The position numbers were made by a program, and so were the translations under genes. The notes under the pieces are model-generated. The model did not search any database. It was not told the DNA's origin and saw only the letters and a program-made list of their open reading frames with translations. From Paracoccaceae bacterium (lineage in GTDB: Bacteria > Pseudomonadota > Alphaproteobacteria > Rhodobacterales > Rhodobacteraceae): a stretch of 64,000 bases of DNA. Below are positions 46,215-56,834 of this stretch, piece after piece. Location of the stretch: positions 1 through 64,000 of the forward strand of contig JAFIEO010000041.1 of NCBI GenBank assembly GCA_020832445.1, in the 5' to 3' direction. The stretch's first letter is position 1. Each line of letters opens with the position of its first letter.

Positions 46215-46592
46215 ATGAACGCCCATGTCATGGCTGCCGCTGCTTATGGTGTGCCCAATACCGCATATAAGACCCCACGCACGATCGAGTATGAATTGAT
46301 CTCGAAAATCACTTCTCGACTGAGCACTGCGATAAAGGCTCAGCCTTTTAATTTCGCAGCCGTGGCCGAAGCGATGCATGAAAACCGCAGGCTGTGGGTC
46401 GAACTCGCAATGGACCTAGCGACCCCCGGCAACCAGTTACCGGATATCCTGCGACTGCAACTGCTGGGGCTTGCCCAATTCTCACTTCGTCATATTGATC
46501 AGGTGCTGGACGGCAAGGATAATGCCGATGTGCTGGTTGATATTAATCTGGCCGTGATGCGGGGTCTTGCAGGAAAGGCCGGGAGCGCATGA
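46215..46592 (+). CDS. flaF: Flagellin synthesis regulator FlaF
   Basis: This 125-residue alphaproteobacterial protein is needed for flagellin production or secretion. The start MNAHVMAAAAYG is followed by RTIEYELISKITSRL and by ENRRLWVELAMDLATPGNQLPDILRLQLLGLAQFSLRH, all typical of FlaF. It overlaps flbT by ATGA. Confidence 0.92.
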   Translation: MNAHVMAAAAYGVPNTAYKTPRTIEYELISKITSRLSTAIKAQPFNFAAVAEAMHENRRLWVELAMDLATPGNQLPDILRLQLLGLAQFSLRHIDQVLDGKDNADVLVDINLAVMRGLAGKAGSA

Positions 46593-46993
46593 CAAATCTT
46601 GTGATCCGGCTTGCTCCGCATGAACGTGTCTTGCTGAATGGTGCAGTGATTGAAAATGGCGACCGGCGTGCCAGCCTGTCCGTCCGCACCCCGAATGCGC
46701 ATGTCCTGCGCCTGCGTGATGCGATTCATCCGCAACAGGCCAACACTCCGGTAAAACGTACCTGCTATCTGGCGCAACTTGTGTTGTCCGGTGATGCAGT
46801 TCCCGAGGATGCCCGCCAGCCATTATTGCGGGCCATAGAACAGCTTAGTCAGGTGTTCACCGACAACGACAGCCGGAAACTGCTGGAGGATGCGACCAAT
46901 GCTGTCATGGAAGAAGAATACTATGCTACATTGAAGGCCTTGCGCGCCTTGCTGCCGAGAGAGGCGAGGATGTTTGCCTCGGCCCCGCAATGA
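46589..46993 (+). CDS. flbT: Flagellin mRNA regulator FlbT
   Basis: This 134-residue regulator is known from Caulobacter to bind the flagellin mRNA leader and trigger its decay. LVIRLAPHERVLLNGAVIENGDRRASLSV and PVKRTCYLAQLVL are the conserved FlbT blocks. It overlaps flaF and the downstream DUF1217 gene by 4 bp each. The two hairpins upstream of fliC are possible binding sites. Confidence 0.93.
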   Translation: MTNLVIRLAPHERVLLNGAVIENGDRRASLSVRTPNAHVLRLRDAIHPQQANTPVKRTCYLAQLVLSGDAVPEDARQPLLRAIEQLSQVFTDNDSRKLLEDATNAVMEEEYYATLKALRALLPREARMFASAPQ

Positions 46994-47781
46994 GTTTTCA
47001 GCCGGTCATTCCCGTCGGGGGGCTTGCCGGCTGGGCTTTTCTGAACAAAACGCGCGAGAGGCAGGAGGCAAGTTTTATAGCTTCGCCTGCGTTAAAGAAC
47101 GATCTGGACCATTTTCGTCAGAATTTTGCGTCAATCACGTCCACCGATGAATTGGTCAAGGACCGGCGCAGTTTTCGGGTCATCCTGTCAGCCTATGGGC
47201 TGGAAGATGACATAAACAGCACGGCGTTCATCCGCAAAATCATCGATGATGGCGTAGATGACCGCAGGGCGCTTTCCAACCGCCTGACGGATAAACGCTA
47301 CAAGGCGCTGGCGCAGGATATGCAGTTTCTGGTGGCTGGGTCCACGGTGGCTGCACCTGATGATCTGCACGAACGCATCGTCGCGCAATTCCAGACCCGC
47401 AGTTTTGAGCGCGCCGTGGGCGAGCAGAATCAGGATATGCGTATGGCGATGACCCTGCAGCGGGAACTACCCAATCTTGTGCAAGGATATTCGTCTGAAA
47501 ACGCGCAATGGTTTGCGGTCTTGGGCAACGCGCCCCTGCGCAAGGCTATGGAAACGGCGCTGGGCCTGCCAAAGGAATTCGGCGCTTTGGATATTGATCA
47601 ACAGGTGGTGCGTCTGAAATCTGCGGTCACGCGGCGGTTCAATGTGTCAAGCCTGCAAGCCCTGTCCGAGCCGGAGCACATGGACAAACTGGTCAAGCGT
47701 TTCCTGGTGATGGCGCAAATAAACGAGATGCAGGTTTCCATGTCCCCTGCGTCGATTGCGCTGGCGCTGTTGCAGCGCTGA
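46990..47781 (+). CDS. DUF1217 flagellar-associated protein
   Basis: This 263-residue cytoplasmic protein contains RQEASFIASPALKNDLDHFRQNFASITSTDELVKDRR and RFLVMAQINEMQ, matching the DUF1217 family. Members are often encoded with flagellar genes in alphaproteobacteria. The function is not established. It is translationally coupled to flbT and followed by an intrinsic terminator, so it is the last gene of the fliC unit. Confidence 0.8.
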   Translation: MSFQPVIPVGGLAGWAFLNKTRERQEASFIASPALKNDLDHFRQNFASITSTDELVKDRRSFRVILSAYGLEDDINSTAFIRKIIDDGVDDRRALSNRLTDKRYKALAQDMQFLVAGSTVAAPDDLHERIVAQFQTRSFERAVGEQNQDMRMAMTLQRELPNLVQGYSSENAQWFAVLGNAPLRKAMETALGLPKEFGALDIDQQVVRLKSAVTRRFNVSSLQALSEPEHMDKLVKRFLVMAQINEMQVSMSPASIALALLQR

Positions 47782-47830
47782 ATGACGGGCTGCGACGCAG
47801 GGGCGGGAACATATGCCCCAATGCGATCGG

Positions 47831-47850
47831 GCATTCGGGCAGGCGAATGC
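47831..47850 (+). terminator. Terminator after the DUF1217 gene
   Basis: GCATTCG-GGCAGG-CGAATGC is a perfect 7-bp stem followed by a pyrimidine-rich stretch TCTTCCTGTTTTC. It lies 50 bp after the stop codon. Confidence 0.6.
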
Positions 47851-47982
47851 TCTTCCTGTTTTCTGATACGCCCTGAACAGCCGCCTTTTGATATGTGCGC
47901 GTGGTCCTTGCGCCCGCGCCCATCCTGATTTTGCTTGCAGTCCAGGTAAAAGACCTCCGATAGGTGGCGTTTTGGCGCAAGC

Positions 47983-47998
47983 CCTCCCATATGGGAGG
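47983..47998. promoter_or_regulatory. 16-bp palindrome upstream of cysD
   Basis: CCTCCCATATGGGAGG is a perfect palindrome 62 bp before the cysD start codon. It is a candidate operator for a sulfur- or redox-responsive regulator. No regulator gene is next to it. Confidence 0.45.
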
Positions 47999-48059
47999 TG
48001 ACGTTTATATTTCGGACCGTTATGCCGGATGCATGGCTCAAGAACGAGAGAAACTGCCC

Positions 48060-48968
48060 ATGCATGATGTCATCAACCTGACCCACCTTCAGCGCCTCGA
48101 AGCCGAAGCCATCCATATCATGCGAGAGGTGGTCACGCAGGCCGATAAACCGGTCATGTTGTATAGTGTCGGCAAAGACAGTGCCGTGATGCTTCATCTG
48201 GCGAAAAAGGCGTTTTATCCTGCGCCGCCGCCATTTCCGTTGCTGCATGTCGACACAACCTGGAAATTCCGCGACATGTATGCCCTGCGTGACAAGGCTG
48301 CGCGCAATGCAGGCATGCAATTGCTTGTGCATCAGAACCCGGACGCAGTGCGTCAGGGTATCAACCCGTTCGAACATGGCGGGTTACACACCGACATGTG
48401 GAAAACTGAAGGGTTGAAACAGGCACTGGACCTGCACGGATTTGACGCAGCTTTTGGTGGCGCACGCCGCGATGAAGAAAAAAGCCGCGCCAAAGAACGG
48501 ATTTTCAGCTTCCGCACTGCCAGTCACCGTTGGGACCCCAAGAACCAGCGCCCCGAATTGTGGCGCACCTATAATGCGCGCAAGAACAAGGGCGAATCGA
48601 TGCGTGTGTTTCCGCTGTCCAACTGGACCGAGTTGGACATCTGGCAATATATACATCTGGAAAATATCGAGATTGTCCCGCTGTATTATGCCGATGAACG
48701 CCCGACGGTGGTCCGTGACGGGTTGTTGTTGATGGTTGATGATGACCGCTTTGCGTTTGCGGACGGGGAAAAACCGGAAATGCGGTCGATCCGGTTCCGC
48801 ACGCTGGGCTGTTACCCGTTGACCGGCGCCGTCGAGAGCCGTGCGAAAACGCTGCCGGAGATTATTCAGGAAATGCTGTTGACCACGACATCCGAACGCC
48901 AGGGCCGCGCGATCGACCATGATCAGGCTGCGAGCATGGAAAAAAAGAAGCAAGAAGGCTATTTCTGA
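48060..48968 (+). CDS. cysD: Sulfate adenylyltransferase small subunit CysD
   Basis: This 302-residue subunit forms adenosine 5'-phosphosulfate from ATP and sulfate together with CysN. The PAPS-reductase-like fold has the PP-loop [21 protein letters not shown] near residue 34. [21 protein letters not shown] and [14 protein letters not shown] are further conserved blocks. The ATG at 48060 gives the family N-terminus [18 protein letters not shown]. cysNC follows after 13 bp. Confidence 0.95.
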   Translation: MHDVINLTHLQRLEAEAIHIMREVVTQADKPVMLYSVGKDSAVMLHLAKKAFYPAPPPFPLLHVDTTWKFRDMYALRDKAARNAGMQLLVHQNPDAVRQGINPFEHGGLHTDMWKTEGLKQALDLHGFDAAFGGARRDEEKSRAKERIFSFRTASHRWDPKNQRPELWRTYNARKNKGESMRVFPLSNWTELDIWQYIHLENIEIVPLYYADERPTVVRDGLLLMVDDDRFAFADGEKPEMRSIRFRTLGCYPLTGAVESRAKTLPEIIQEMLLTTTSERQGRAIDHDQAASMEKKKQEGYF

Positions 48969-48981
48969 GGGGCATGACGCA

Positions 48982-50880
48982 ATGACCGATATTTATAAAA
49001 CCGATGCGCTGATTGCCGAAGATATCGACAAATATCTGGAAACGCATCAGCACAAGACCATGCTGCGCTTTATCACCTGCGGGTCCGTGGATGATGGGAA
49101 ATCGACCCTGATCGGGCGGCTGTTATATGACAGCAAGATGATTTTCGAAGACCAGCTTGCCACATTGGAGGCGGATTCCAAACGCGTTGGCACACAAGGC
49201 GAAGGGATTGATTTCGCGCTGCTGGTGGACGGTCTGGCGGCAGAACGTGAACAGGGCATCACGATCGATGTAGCCTATCGTTTTTTTGCCACTGAAAAGC
49301 GCAAATTCATCGTCGCCGACACACCCGGGCATGAACAATATACGCGCAATATGATTACGGGTGCGTCTACGGCTGATCTGGCCGTGATCTTGATTGACGC
49401 GCGCAAGGGCATTCTGACCCAGACGCGCCGACACAGCTATCTGGCGCATCTGATTGGCATTCGCCACATTGTGCTTGCGGTCAACAAGATGGATCTTGTC
49501 GATTATGATCGCGCCGTGTTCGACCGGATCGTGACAGAGTATCGTGAATTTGCGGCAAGCATTGGCATTACCGAATTTACACCTGTGCCGATTTCGGGAC
49601 TTGCGGGCGACAATATCACCACCCGCAGCGACAACACATCATGGTATGATGGTCCCGTGCTGCTGGAGCATCTGGAAACGGTCGAGCTGAACCAGACTGC
49701 CGAACAGCTGAAGCCGTTTCGTATGCCCGTGCAATGGGTGAGTCGCCCAAATCTGGATTTCCGCGGGTTTGCGGGCACGATTGCCACTGGGCAGGTGCGG
49801 GTCGGGGATGACGTGCGGGTGCTGCCATCCGGCAAGACAACGACGATTTCGCGCATTGTCACCATGGACGGCGATCTGGATGTGGCCGTTGCAGGGCAGG
49901 CCGTGACGCTATGCTTCGCGGATGAGATTGACTGCTCGCGCGGGCAGATCATCGCGGCGGCGCAGAACCCTGTCGAGGTGGCGGACCAGTTTGAGGCGAC
50001 GATCATCTGGATGGAAGATGAAGACATGATTCCCGGTCGCGCCTATTGGCTGAAAATCGGGCCGCAGACCGTCAGCGCCGTTGTCGCACAGCCCAAATAC
50101 CAGATCAATATCAACACGATGGAGCATCTGGCTTGCAAAACGCTGGATTTGAATGCCATTGGTGTGGCCACCCTGACCACAGACCGCGAAATCCCGTTTG
50201 AACCCTATATCCAAAGCCGCGATCTGGGTGGCTTCATCTTGATCGACAAGATGACCAACCGCACGGTTGGCGCGGGGCTGCTGAATTTTGCGCTGCGTCG
50301 CGCGCAGAATATCCATTGGCAAGCGACCGATATTTCACGCGAGCATCATGCCGGCATGAAGAACCAAAAGCCGCTGGTTCTGTGGATGACGGGGTTATCG
50401 GGGTCGGGGAAGTCGACCATCGCCAATCTGGTGGAAAAGAAACTTGCGCGTATGAACCGGCATACTTTCCTGCTGGACGGGGATAACGTGCGCCATGGCC
50501 TGAACAAGGATTTGGGCTTTACCGAGGCGGACCGTGTCGAAAACATCCGCCGCGTGGGTGAAGTGGCCAAGTTGATGGCCGATGCGGGCCTGATTGTGAT
50601 TACGGCGTTTATCTCGCCCTTCCGGTCGGAACGTGACATGGTTCGGGCCATGCTGCCCGCGGGTGAATTCATCGAGGTGTTTGTGGACACCCCCTTGGAG
50701 GAGGCCGAAAAACGCGATGTGAAGGGCCTGTATGCGAAAGCGCGCGCGGGGCAGCTGAAAAACTTCACCGGGATCGATTCCCCCTATGAAGCGCCTGATG
50801 CGCCGGAAGTCCGCATAGACACCACCCGCATGACACCGGATGCGGCGGCTGATCTGATTATCTCGAAGCTGATCCCGTGA
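48982..50880 (+). CDS. cysNC: Fused sulfate adenylyltransferase large subunit / APS kinase CysNC
   Basis: This 632-residue fusion begins with a GTPase domain: [34 protein letters not shown] and [11 protein letters not shown]. It ends, from about residue 457, with an APS kinase domain containing [21 protein letters not shown] and [22 protein letters not shown]. The two activities make APS and then PAPS. The start at 48982 follows TGAGGGG. This NodQ-like fusion is common in alphaproteobacteria. Confidence 0.95.
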   Translation: MTDIYKTDALIAEDIDKYLETHQHKTMLRFITCGSVDDGKSTLIGRLLYDSKMIFEDQLATLEADSKRVGTQGEGIDFALLVDGLAAEREQGITIDVAYRFFATEKRKFIVADTPGHEQYTRNMITGASTADLAVILIDARKGILTQTRRHSYLAHLIGIRHIVLAVNKMDLVDYDRAVFDRIVTEYREFAASIGITEFTPVPISGLAGDNITTRSDNTSWYDGPVLLEHLETVELNQTAEQLKPFRMPVQWVSRPNLDFRGFAGTIATGQVRVGDDVRVLPSGKTTTISRIVTMDGDLDVAVAGQAVTLCFADEIDCSRGQIIAAAQNPVEVADQFEATIIWMEDEDMIPGRAYWLKIGPQTVSAVVAQPKYQININTMEHLACKTLDLNAIGVATLTTDREIPFEPYIQSRDLGGFILIDKMTNRTVGAGLLNFALRRAQNIHWQATDISREHHAGMKNQKPLVLWMTGLSGSGKSTIANLVEKKLARMNRHTFLLDGDNVRHGLNKDLGFTEADRVENIRRVGEVAKLMADAGLIVITAFISPFRSERDMVRAMLPAGEFIEVFVDTPLEEAEKRDVKGLYAKARAGQLKNFTGIDSPYEAPDAPEVRIDTTRMTPDAAADLIISKLIP

Positions 50881-51002
50881 TCTGAAAAGGACATGGCGGG
50901 GCGCGAATATCGCCTTGCCATGTCGCGCCGCTTGCACCCCACGGCCCATCCCGCTAAACCGCGCATGAACCCCCGTGTATCCCTGTGCAAGCCGGAGCCA
51001 TC

Positions 51003-51293
51003 ATGTCCGAAATCGATCTGGAAACCGCGCGCAAGGTCGCCCATCTGGCGCGCATTGCCGTTCCCGATGAAAACCTGCCCGCGCTGGCGCAGGACCTGTC
51101 GCGCATTCTGACCTTTATGGAAGAATTGAACGAAGTCGACGTGGACGGCGTGGAGCCGATGACGTCGGTGACGCCGATGCGGTTGAAACGCCGCGCCGAT
51201 GTGGTCACAGATGGCGATGTTCAGGCGCGCATCCTGTCCAATGCCCCCGACGCGCGCGAAGGTTTTTTTGCAGTTCCGAAGGTGGTCGAATGA
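51003..51293 (+). CDS. gatC: Aspartyl/glutamyl-tRNA amidotransferase subunit C GatC
   Basis: This 96-residue subunit stabilises the GatCAB enzyme that converts misacylated Glu-tRNA(Gln) or Asp-tRNA(Asn). It starts [23 protein letters not shown] and continues with [22 protein letters not shown], the standard GatC pattern. It overlaps gatA by ATGA. gatB is not in the window. Confidence 0.95.
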   Translation: MSEIDLETARKVAHLARIAVPDENLPALAQDLSRILTFMEELNEVDVDGVEPMTSVTPMRLKRRADVVTDGDVQARILSNAPDAREGFFAVPKVVE

Positions 51294-52771
51294 GCGATCT
51301 GAACAAATTGACGCTTGCTGACGCGCGCGACCGGCTGCGTGCAGGTGACGTAACATCGGTTGATCTGACCGAAGCCTGCCTGCGCGCCATTGACGGCGCG
51401 GACCGTCTGAATGCCTTTGTGCATAAAACCCCCGATCTGGCGCTGGAGCGCGCGAAAGCGGCGGATGCGCGCATCCGGCAAGGTGATGCACCGGCAATGT
51501 GCGGCATTCCCGTGGGCATCAAGGATCTGTTCTGCACCGAAGGCGTGGCGTCACAGGCGGCCAGCGGCATTCTGAACGGCTTTCGCCCCGAATACGAATC
51601 GACCGTTTCGGCGCAGTTGCGTGATGCGGGCGCGGTCATGCTGGGCAAGCTGAACATGGATGAATTTGCCATGGGGTCCAGCAATGAAACCTCTGTCTAT
51701 GGCAATGTGATCAACCCGTGGAAAACAGATGATCGCGACCTGACACCGGGCGGGTCATCGGGCGGTTCGGCGGCAGCGGTTGCGGCCGATCTGTGCCTTG
51801 CGGCCACCGGCACGGACACGGGCGGATCCATCAGGCAGCCTGCGGCATTTACCGGAACGGTGGGGATTAAACCCACCTATGGGCGCTGTTCGCGCTGGGG
51901 CATTGTGGCCTTTGCGTCCAGTCTGGATCAGGCGGGGCCAATGACAAAAACCGTGCGTGATGCGGCCATCATGCTACAGGCGATGTGCGGCCATGATGCC
52001 AAGGATTCGACCAGCGCCGATTTGCCGGTACCGGACTTTGAGGCAATGCTGACAGGTGACATTCGCGGCAAAAAAATCGGCATCCCGCGCGAATACCAGA
52101 TCGACGGCATGCCCGCCGAAATTGCAGCGCTTTGGGCCAAAGGGGCCGATATGCTGCGCGATGCAGGCGCTGAAATCGTTGATATTTCACTGCCGCATAC
52201 GAAATACGCCCTGCCTGCCTATTACGTTATTGCCCCGGCCGAGGCGTCCAGCAATCTGGCGCGTTATGACGGGGTGCGTTACGGCCACCGCGCGAAACTG
52301 GCGGCGGGCGACGGCATTACCCAGATGTATGAAAAAACCCGCGCCGAAGGGTTCGGGGCCGAAGTGCAGCGCCGCGTAATGATCGGCACCTATGTGCTGT
52401 CGGCGGGGTTTTATGACGCGTATTATAACCGCGCGCGCAAGGTGCGCAGCCTGATCAAACGCGATTTCGACACGGTGTTTGCAGGTGGTATCGACGCCAT
52501 TCTGACCCCCGCAACCCCGTCCGCCGCGTTTGGCTTGGGCGAAATGGCCAACGCCGACCCCGTGCAGATGTATCTGAATGACGTGTTCACGGTCACGGTC
52601 AATCTGGCCGGTCTGCCGGGCATTGCCTTGCCTGCGGGGCTGGATGCGCAAGGCTTGCCGCTGGGGTTGCAACTGATCGGCCGCCCGTGGGAAGAAGGCG
52701 AGTTGCTGAAGACCGCACATGTTCTTGAGGGGGCCGCCGGATTTGTTTCCAAACCTGCGAAATGGTGGTAA
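51290..52771 (+). CDS. gatA: Glutamyl-tRNA(Gln) amidotransferase subunit A GatA
   Basis: This 493-residue amidase subunit releases ammonia from glutamine for GatB. The amidase Ser-cisSer-Lys triad is visible: Lys in [14 protein letters not shown] near residue 76, and serines in [35 protein letters not shown] near residues 152-177. It is coupled to gatC. Confidence 0.96.
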   Translation: MSDLNKLTLADARDRLRAGDVTSVDLTEACLRAIDGADRLNAFVHKTPDLALERAKAADARIRQGDAPAMCGIPVGIKDLFCTEGVASQAASGILNGFRPEYESTVSAQLRDAGAVMLGKLNMDEFAMGSSNETSVYGNVINPWKTDDRDLTPGGSSGGSAAAVAADLCLAATGTDTGGSIRQPAAFTGTVGIKPTYGRCSRWGIVAFASSLDQAGPMTKTVRDAAIMLQAMCGHDAKDSTSADLPVPDFEAMLTGDIRGKKIGIPREYQIDGMPAEIAALWAKGADMLRDAGAEIVDISLPHTKYALPAYYVIAPAEASSNLARYDGVRYGHRAKLAAGDGITQMYEKTRAEGFGAEVQRRVMIGTYVLSAGFYDAYYNRARKVRSLIKRDFDTVFAGGIDAILTPATPSAAFGLGEMANADPVQMYLNDVFTVTVNLAGLPGIALPAGLDAQGLPLGLQLIGRPWEEGELLKTAHVLEGAAGFVSKPAKWW

Positions 52772-52803
52772 GTTCTGGCAAAACTGTCCGAGGCACAAGT
52801 AAC

Positions 52804-53604
52804 GTGACACGAATTTCCCTTGCTCCCGTTGTGGCACTGGCCGCGCTGATCACGCTTGTGGCGTGTGACACGGCCCCACCTTATTCCAACGTGGTTGACG
52901 CGACTGGCCGTGGTGTCGGTTTCAGCGATTATGCGCAATATATGCGTGCGCAGGAAGAACTGTCACGCATCCGTCGGCAGCAGGCCGCGCAAGGGCAGGG
53001 CGCTGGCCCGCAATTTGCATCGCAGCAACAATCCCCCCCCCAGCAAACGCGCACGGGCGACACTATTGGTGCCGAAGCTGTCGCGGCACTGCGCGGTGGG
53101 CAACCTGTGCCTGCAACACAAAGCCAGCAACAGCCGACGGGGCAGTTTGCAACTGCAAGCGCCGCGCCCCAGACCCAGACCCAGACCCAAGCGCAGGCAC
53201 CGGCCAGCAGCAGTGCAGGTGTCAGTGACCAGCAATTCACCCCGCAACCCTTTGGCACGCCGCAACAAAACCGCGTTGTGACCCGCGACCATGTTCCGCA
53301 GGTGCGCGTCAGTCAGGATGAAATCGGCACTGGCGACGGACCAAACCTGTTTGTCTATGCCCTGTCCACACGCCACAATGTCGGCGAGCAGCGCTATACC
53401 CGCCGCCACCCGCTGCGCTGGCAGCGTTGGGAAGCGGCCTGCTCGCAATTCGCGACACAGGATCTGGCGCAGGATGCGTTTCTGATGGCAGGCGGACCGG
53501 AGCGCGACCCCAACCATCTGGACCCTGATGGCGATGGTTTTGCGTGTTGGTGGGACCCGACGCCGTTCCGTCAGGCCGCAACGTCTGTGCGCGCGCGCCA
53601 ATAG
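52804..53604 (+). CDS. Lipoprotein with Gln/Thr-rich linker and calcium-binding-like end
   Basis: This 266-residue protein has a lipoprotein signal (TRISLAPVVALAALITLVAC) if translation begins at GTG 52804. Residues 60-165 are rich in Gln, Ala and Thr, including a QTQTQTQAQAP run. The C-terminal part has a conserved-looking domain ending DPNHLDPDGDGFACWWDP, similar to an excalibur-type calcium-binding motif. No family is recognised with certainty. The gene follows gatA and precedes an amidase gene, which suggests envelope function. Confidence 0.7.
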   Translation: MTRISLAPVVALAALITLVACDTAPPYSNVVDATGRGVGFSDYAQYMRAQEELSRIRRQQAAQGQGAGPQFASQQQSPPQQTRTGDTIGAEAVAALRGGQPVPATQSQQQPTGQFATASAAPQTQTQTQAQAPASSSAGVSDQQFTPQPFGTPQQNRVVTRDHVPQVRVSQDEIGTGDGPNLFVYALSTRHNVGEQRYTRRHPLRWQRWEAACSQFATQDLAQDAFLMAGGPERDPNHLDPDGDGFACWWDPTPFRQAATSVRARQ

Positions 53605-53610
53605 GTTCAT

Positions 53611-54273
53611 ATGCGGGCAGTGTGGCACCCCTCGCCGAATTTCGGGCCACGGCGCGATGGTTTGCAACCTGAACTGGTTGTGTTGCATTATACGGGCATG
53701 AAAACCACGCAGGCTGCGTTGCAGCGTCTGTGTGATCCCGCGTTCGAAGTGTCGGCCCATTACCTGATTTCGCCGCAGGGCGCGTTGTTTCTACTGGTGG
53801 CTGAAGACCAGCGCGCGTGGCATGCAGGGGCGGGTCAGTGGTGTGGCAGGTCTGATGTCAATTCGCGGTCACTCGGGGTTGAACTGGCCAATCGTGGCGA
53901 CAGGCCGTTCTCGCATGTGCAAATGATTGCGCTGGAAACCTTGTTGCGCCAGATCCTTGAACGGTGGCGGATTGCCCCCGTGGATGTGATTGCGCATTCT
54001 GATATGGCCCCGGACCGCAAGGAAGACCCCGGCGCGCGGTTTGACTGGCGCAGACTGGCGCTGCAAGGGCTGGCGCTATGGCCCGAAGGGCTGGGGCAGG
54101 ACCGTCCGTTGCGCGACAGCCTTGATGCGATCGGCTACCCTGATGCGGCGCCAGACAAGCGGCTGCAAGCCTTTCGCTTGCGGTTCAGACCATGGGGGCA
54201 GGGGCCGGAATGCGCGCAGGACCGGATGCGCGCGGCCGCCGTGGCCGACGGGATTATTGCCGCGCGTCGGTAG
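53611..54273 (+). CDS. N-acetylmuramoyl-L-alanine amidase (AmpD/amidase_2 type)
   Basis: This 220-residue zinc amidase is of the amidase_2 family. The zinc ligand His is in LVVLHYTGMKT near residue 26. FEVSAHYLISPQGALFLLVAEDQRAWHAG is near residue 45, LGVELANRGDRPF near 90, and VIAHSDMAPDRKEDPGARFDW carries the last ligands near 130. No signal peptide is visible, so a cytoplasmic AmpD-like recycling role is likely. R1 copy 4 lies downstream. Confidence 0.9.
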   Translation: MRAVWHPSPNFGPRRDGLQPELVVLHYTGMKTTQAALQRLCDPAFEVSAHYLISPQGALFLLVAEDQRAWHAGAGQWCGRSDVNSRSLGVELANRGDRPFSHVQMIALETLLRQILERWRIAPVDVIAHSDMAPDRKEDPGARFDWRRLALQGLALWPEGLGQDRPLRDSLDAIGYPDAAPDKRLQAFRLRFRPWGQGPECAQDRMRAAAVADGIIAARR

Positions 54274-54616
54274 GATTTGGTGCTTGCTGTTTTGGTAGCT
54301 CCGACAGTGTTTTGTCCCGCACCTATGGTGCTTTCGTTCGGATTTTCTGGCTTGAAGCGGTCATTGAACCGCCCCAAGGCGCGGAGCAAAGGCCGCAGGT
54401 GGCCCGCGCCATCGGTGGGCCGTCCCGCGGCCTGCCGATTTCGCTGATGGTGATTCAATCCTTAGAAGTCAGGAGTATGCCGCCTGCATAAAGTGAACTT
54501 CACGGGCGTCGGATCGGCAGACCCCGGCCCACCGCTGGCGCGGGCTTAGTCCCCGCGCGAACGACCGCAAAACCCAAGACACGCAAGCAGCCCGGCCCGT
54601 TTGGTCACAACTTGCC
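54274..54616. other. Convergent intergenic region with R1 copy 4
   Basis: This 343-bp gap lies between the 3' ends of the amidase and DUF2244 genes. R1 copy 4 occupies 54371-54573. The first 97 bp and the last 43 bp show no recognisable feature. Confidence 0.8.
54371..54573 (+). repeat. Dispersed structured repeat R1, copy 4
   Basis: This copy is in the same orientation as copy 2. It begins CCCCAAGGCGCGGAGCAAAGG. It has the arms GCGCCATCGGTGGGCCGTCC and CGGCCCACCGCTGGCGC, and in the middle ATGCCGCCTGCATAAAG and GTGAACTTCAC. It ends GACCGCAAAA. It lies between convergent genes. Confidence 0.85.
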
Positions 54617-55081
54617 CTATCGCAAATGGCGTAGGGCGCGCGACAGGTCATCATGCAGCGTTGCACGTTCTTCAGGGCTTAGGAACCGCCCGAGTTCCAC
54701 TTCGCGCCCTGCACCGCGCAGGGTCAGGTAATTTTCGACCGGTCCGCCCTTTTCCTTCAGCGACACTTGCACCCAGAACGGGTTGGCCTGCCAATGCTGC
54801 GGGGGCTGGCGGGGCGTGATATGGGTCAGTTCGATTTCGTCGCGCGTCAGGCGCAAGGTTTCTTGCAGCGACTCCCGGTCGGTGCGGTTGCGCATCAGCG
54901 CATACCACAAGGCCCAAAGCGCCACGCCCAGAAAGGGCAACAACCCCCACAGAACCGGTGTGCCCAGAACGCCGATCAAGGGCAGCGCCAGGAAAAACGC
55001 GCTTAGCCCTATGACGCGGACAAAGCCACGGTTTCCCATGGAAATATTCGGCCGAAGGTGAAGCTGGTATTCGGCACCCAC
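54617..55081 (-). CDS. DUF2244 family membrane protein
   Basis: This protein of about 154 residues has the DUF2244 pattern: YQLHLRPNISMGNRGFVRVIGLSAFFLALPLIGVLG, a second membrane segment (LWGLLPFLGVALWALWYALM) and a C-terminal domain with GREVELGRFLSPEER. The function is unknown; the family is often encoded near cytochrome oxidase genes. The start is uncertain. I chose GTG 55081 because the next upstream ATG lies beyond the ctaD terminator at 55097-55127. Confidence 0.75.
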   Translation of the reverse strand: MGAEYQLHLRPNISMGNRGFVRVIGLSAFFLALPLIGVLGTPVLWGLLPFLGVALWALWYALMRNRTDRESLQETLRLTRDEIELTHITPRQPPQHWQANPFWVQVSLKEKGGPVENYLTLRGAGREVELGRFLSPEERATLHDDLSRALRHLR

Positions 55082-55096
55082 TGCGGTGGCCAACGC

Positions 55097-55127
55097 AAAG
55101 GCCCCAGGCGGGGTGCCCGGGGCCTTT
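55097..55127 (-). terminator. Intrinsic-type terminator after ctaD
   Basis: AAAGGCCCC and GGGGCCTTT form a 9-bp stem with an additional GGC/GCC pair inside. It lies about 40 bp beyond the ctaD stop codon. Only three T residues end the stem on the minus strand. Confidence 0.7.
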
Positions 55128-55166
55128 GGTGTTATCGTCCATGATGCTGGCATTGCTTATGCTGCC

Positions 55167-56834
55167 TCAATGGGCTGGTTGCTTGTCCCAGTCCTCGCGC
55201 TTGGGAAGTTGCTCGAACGTATGCTCGGGCGGCGGCGAGGGCAGGGTCCATTCCAGCGTGTCCGCATGCTCGTTCCAGTAATTCTTTTCCGTCACGCGGC
55301 GACCATATTTCAGCGTGTAGAACACGATGCCGATGAAGAACAGGAAGGATGCAAAGCTGATGAACGCACCGATGGAGCTGACATAGTTCCACAGCGCATA
55401 GGCTTCAGGGTAGTCGATGTAGCGGCGTGGCATACCCTGACGGCCCAGAAAGTGCTGCGGGAAGAAGGTGATGTTGGCACCGATGAACATGGCCCAGAAA
55501 TGCAGCTTGCCAGCCCATTCGGGGTATTGCCGCCCCGACATCTTGCCCATCCAGAAGTAAATCCCTGCGAACAATGCGAACACCGCCCCCAGTGACATCA
55601 CATAATGGAAATGCGCCACCACATAATAGGTATCGTGATAGATGCGGTCGATGGGGGCCTGTGACAGAACCAGACCTGTGACCCCGCCCACCGTGAACAG
55701 GAACAGGAACCCGAATGCCCATAGCATTGGCGTTTCAAACGACACGGACCCGCGCCACATAGTTGCGATCCAACTGAAGATCTTGATGCCGGTGGGCACC
55801 GCAATCACCATGGTTGCCATCATGAAATAGGTCTGCTGCGTCAGCGACATGCCCACCGTGTACATGTGGTGTGCCCAGACAATGAAGCCCAGAACCGCGA
55901 TTGCGATCATCGCCCAGACCATCGGCATATAGCCAAAGATCGGCTTGCGCGAGAAGGTGGCAATCACATGGCTGATGATGCCGAAGCCGGGAATGATAAT
56001 GATATACACTTCCGGGTGGCCAAAGAACCACAGGATATGCTGATACAGGATCGGATCGCCGCCACCCGCCGGATCGAAGAAGGTGGTGCCGAAATTCCTG
56101 TCTGTCAGCAGCATCGTGATCGCACCTGCCAGAACCGGCAGCGCCAGCAGGATCATCCATGCGGTGATGAAGATCGACCACGCAAACAGCGGCACTTTGA
56201 ACAGGGTCATGCCTGGTGCGCGCATGTTCAGGAATGTGGTGATGATGTTGATGGCACCCAGAATAGACGATGCGCCCGACACATGGACCGCGAAAATCGC
56301 AAGGTCCATGGAATAGCCCGCTTCATTGGTGGACAGCGGCGGGTACAGAACCCAGCCGACGCCCGACCCAAGCTGGCCGTTGCCGCCCGGCGACAGAACC
56401 GATGCGACTGCCAGTGCCGAACCCGCAACGAACAGCCAGTAGGACAGGTTGTTCAGGCGCGGGAACGCCATGTCGGGCGCGCCGATATGCAGCGGCATGA
56501 AGTAGTTGCCGAAACCACCGAACAGCGCCGGGATCAGCACGAAGAACATCATCAGGATGCCGTGCGCGGTGACCAGCACGTTCCAGATATGGCCATTTGG
56601 CGTGCATTCCTCCTGTGCGGTGAAGCTGGCGCCTTCCATGCACATATACTGAACGCCGGGTTCCATCAGCTCCAGTCGCATATAGATCGAGAATGCGACC
56701 GCGATGAAGCCGACTATACCGGCGGTAAAGAGATACAAGATCCCGATATCTTTATGATTCGTGGACATGAACCAGCGGGTGAAGAACCCGCGGGTGTCTT
56801 CGTGCCCGTGATCATGGGTGGCTGCGTCGGCCAT
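55167..56834 (-). CDS. ctaD: Cytochrome c oxidase (aa3) subunit I CtaD
   Basis: This 555-residue, twelve-helix haem-copper oxidase subunit reduces oxygen to water and pumps protons. Haem and copper ligands are in [36 protein letters not shown] (with the cross-linked His-Tyr), [10 protein letters not shown] and [18 protein letters not shown]. The N-terminal [13 protein letters not shown] is typical of subunit I. An FNR-type box lies about 190 bp upstream. The other subunits are not in the window. Confidence 0.96.
   Translation of the reverse strand: MADAATHDHGHEDTRGFFTRWFMSTNHKDIGILYLFTAGIVGFIAVAFSIYMRLELMEPGVQYMCMEGASFTAQEECTPNGHIWNVLVTAHGILMMFFVLIPALFGGFGNYFMPLHIGAPDMAFPRLNNLSYWLFVAGSALAVASVLSPGGNGQLGSGVGWVLYPPLSTNEAGYSMDLAIFAVHVSGASSILGAINIITTFLNMRAPGMTLFKVPLFAWSIFITAWMILLALPVLAGAITMLLTDRNFGTTFFDPAGGGDPILYQHILWFFGHPEVYIIIIPGFGIISHVIATFSRKPIFGYMPMVWAMIAIAVLGFIVWAHHMYTVGMSLTQQTYFMMATMVIAVPTGIKIFSWIATMWRGSVSFETPMLWAFGFLFLFTVGGVTGLVLSQAPIDRIYHDTYYVVAHFHYVMSLGAVFALFAGIYFWMGKMSGRQYPEWAGKLHFWAMFIGANITFFPQHFLGRQGMPRRYIDYPEAYALWNYVSSIGAFISFASFLFFIGIVFYTLKYGRRVTEKNYWNEHADTLEWTLPSPPPEHTFEQLPKREDWDKQPAH

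Noticed and set aside
19501-54573. Conserved protein-like translation of R1 copies (pattern RHRWAGVCRSD ... HFM.AAY)
   Set aside because: Similarity follows from the nucleotide repeat. Frames differ in length and start, and inverted-repeat structure explains the conservation better. It could still be misannotated as small hypothetical proteins.
55082-55153. Upstream ATG for the DUF2244 gene
   Set aside because: It would place the ctaD terminator hairpin inside the coding sequence and add residues unlike the family N-terminus.
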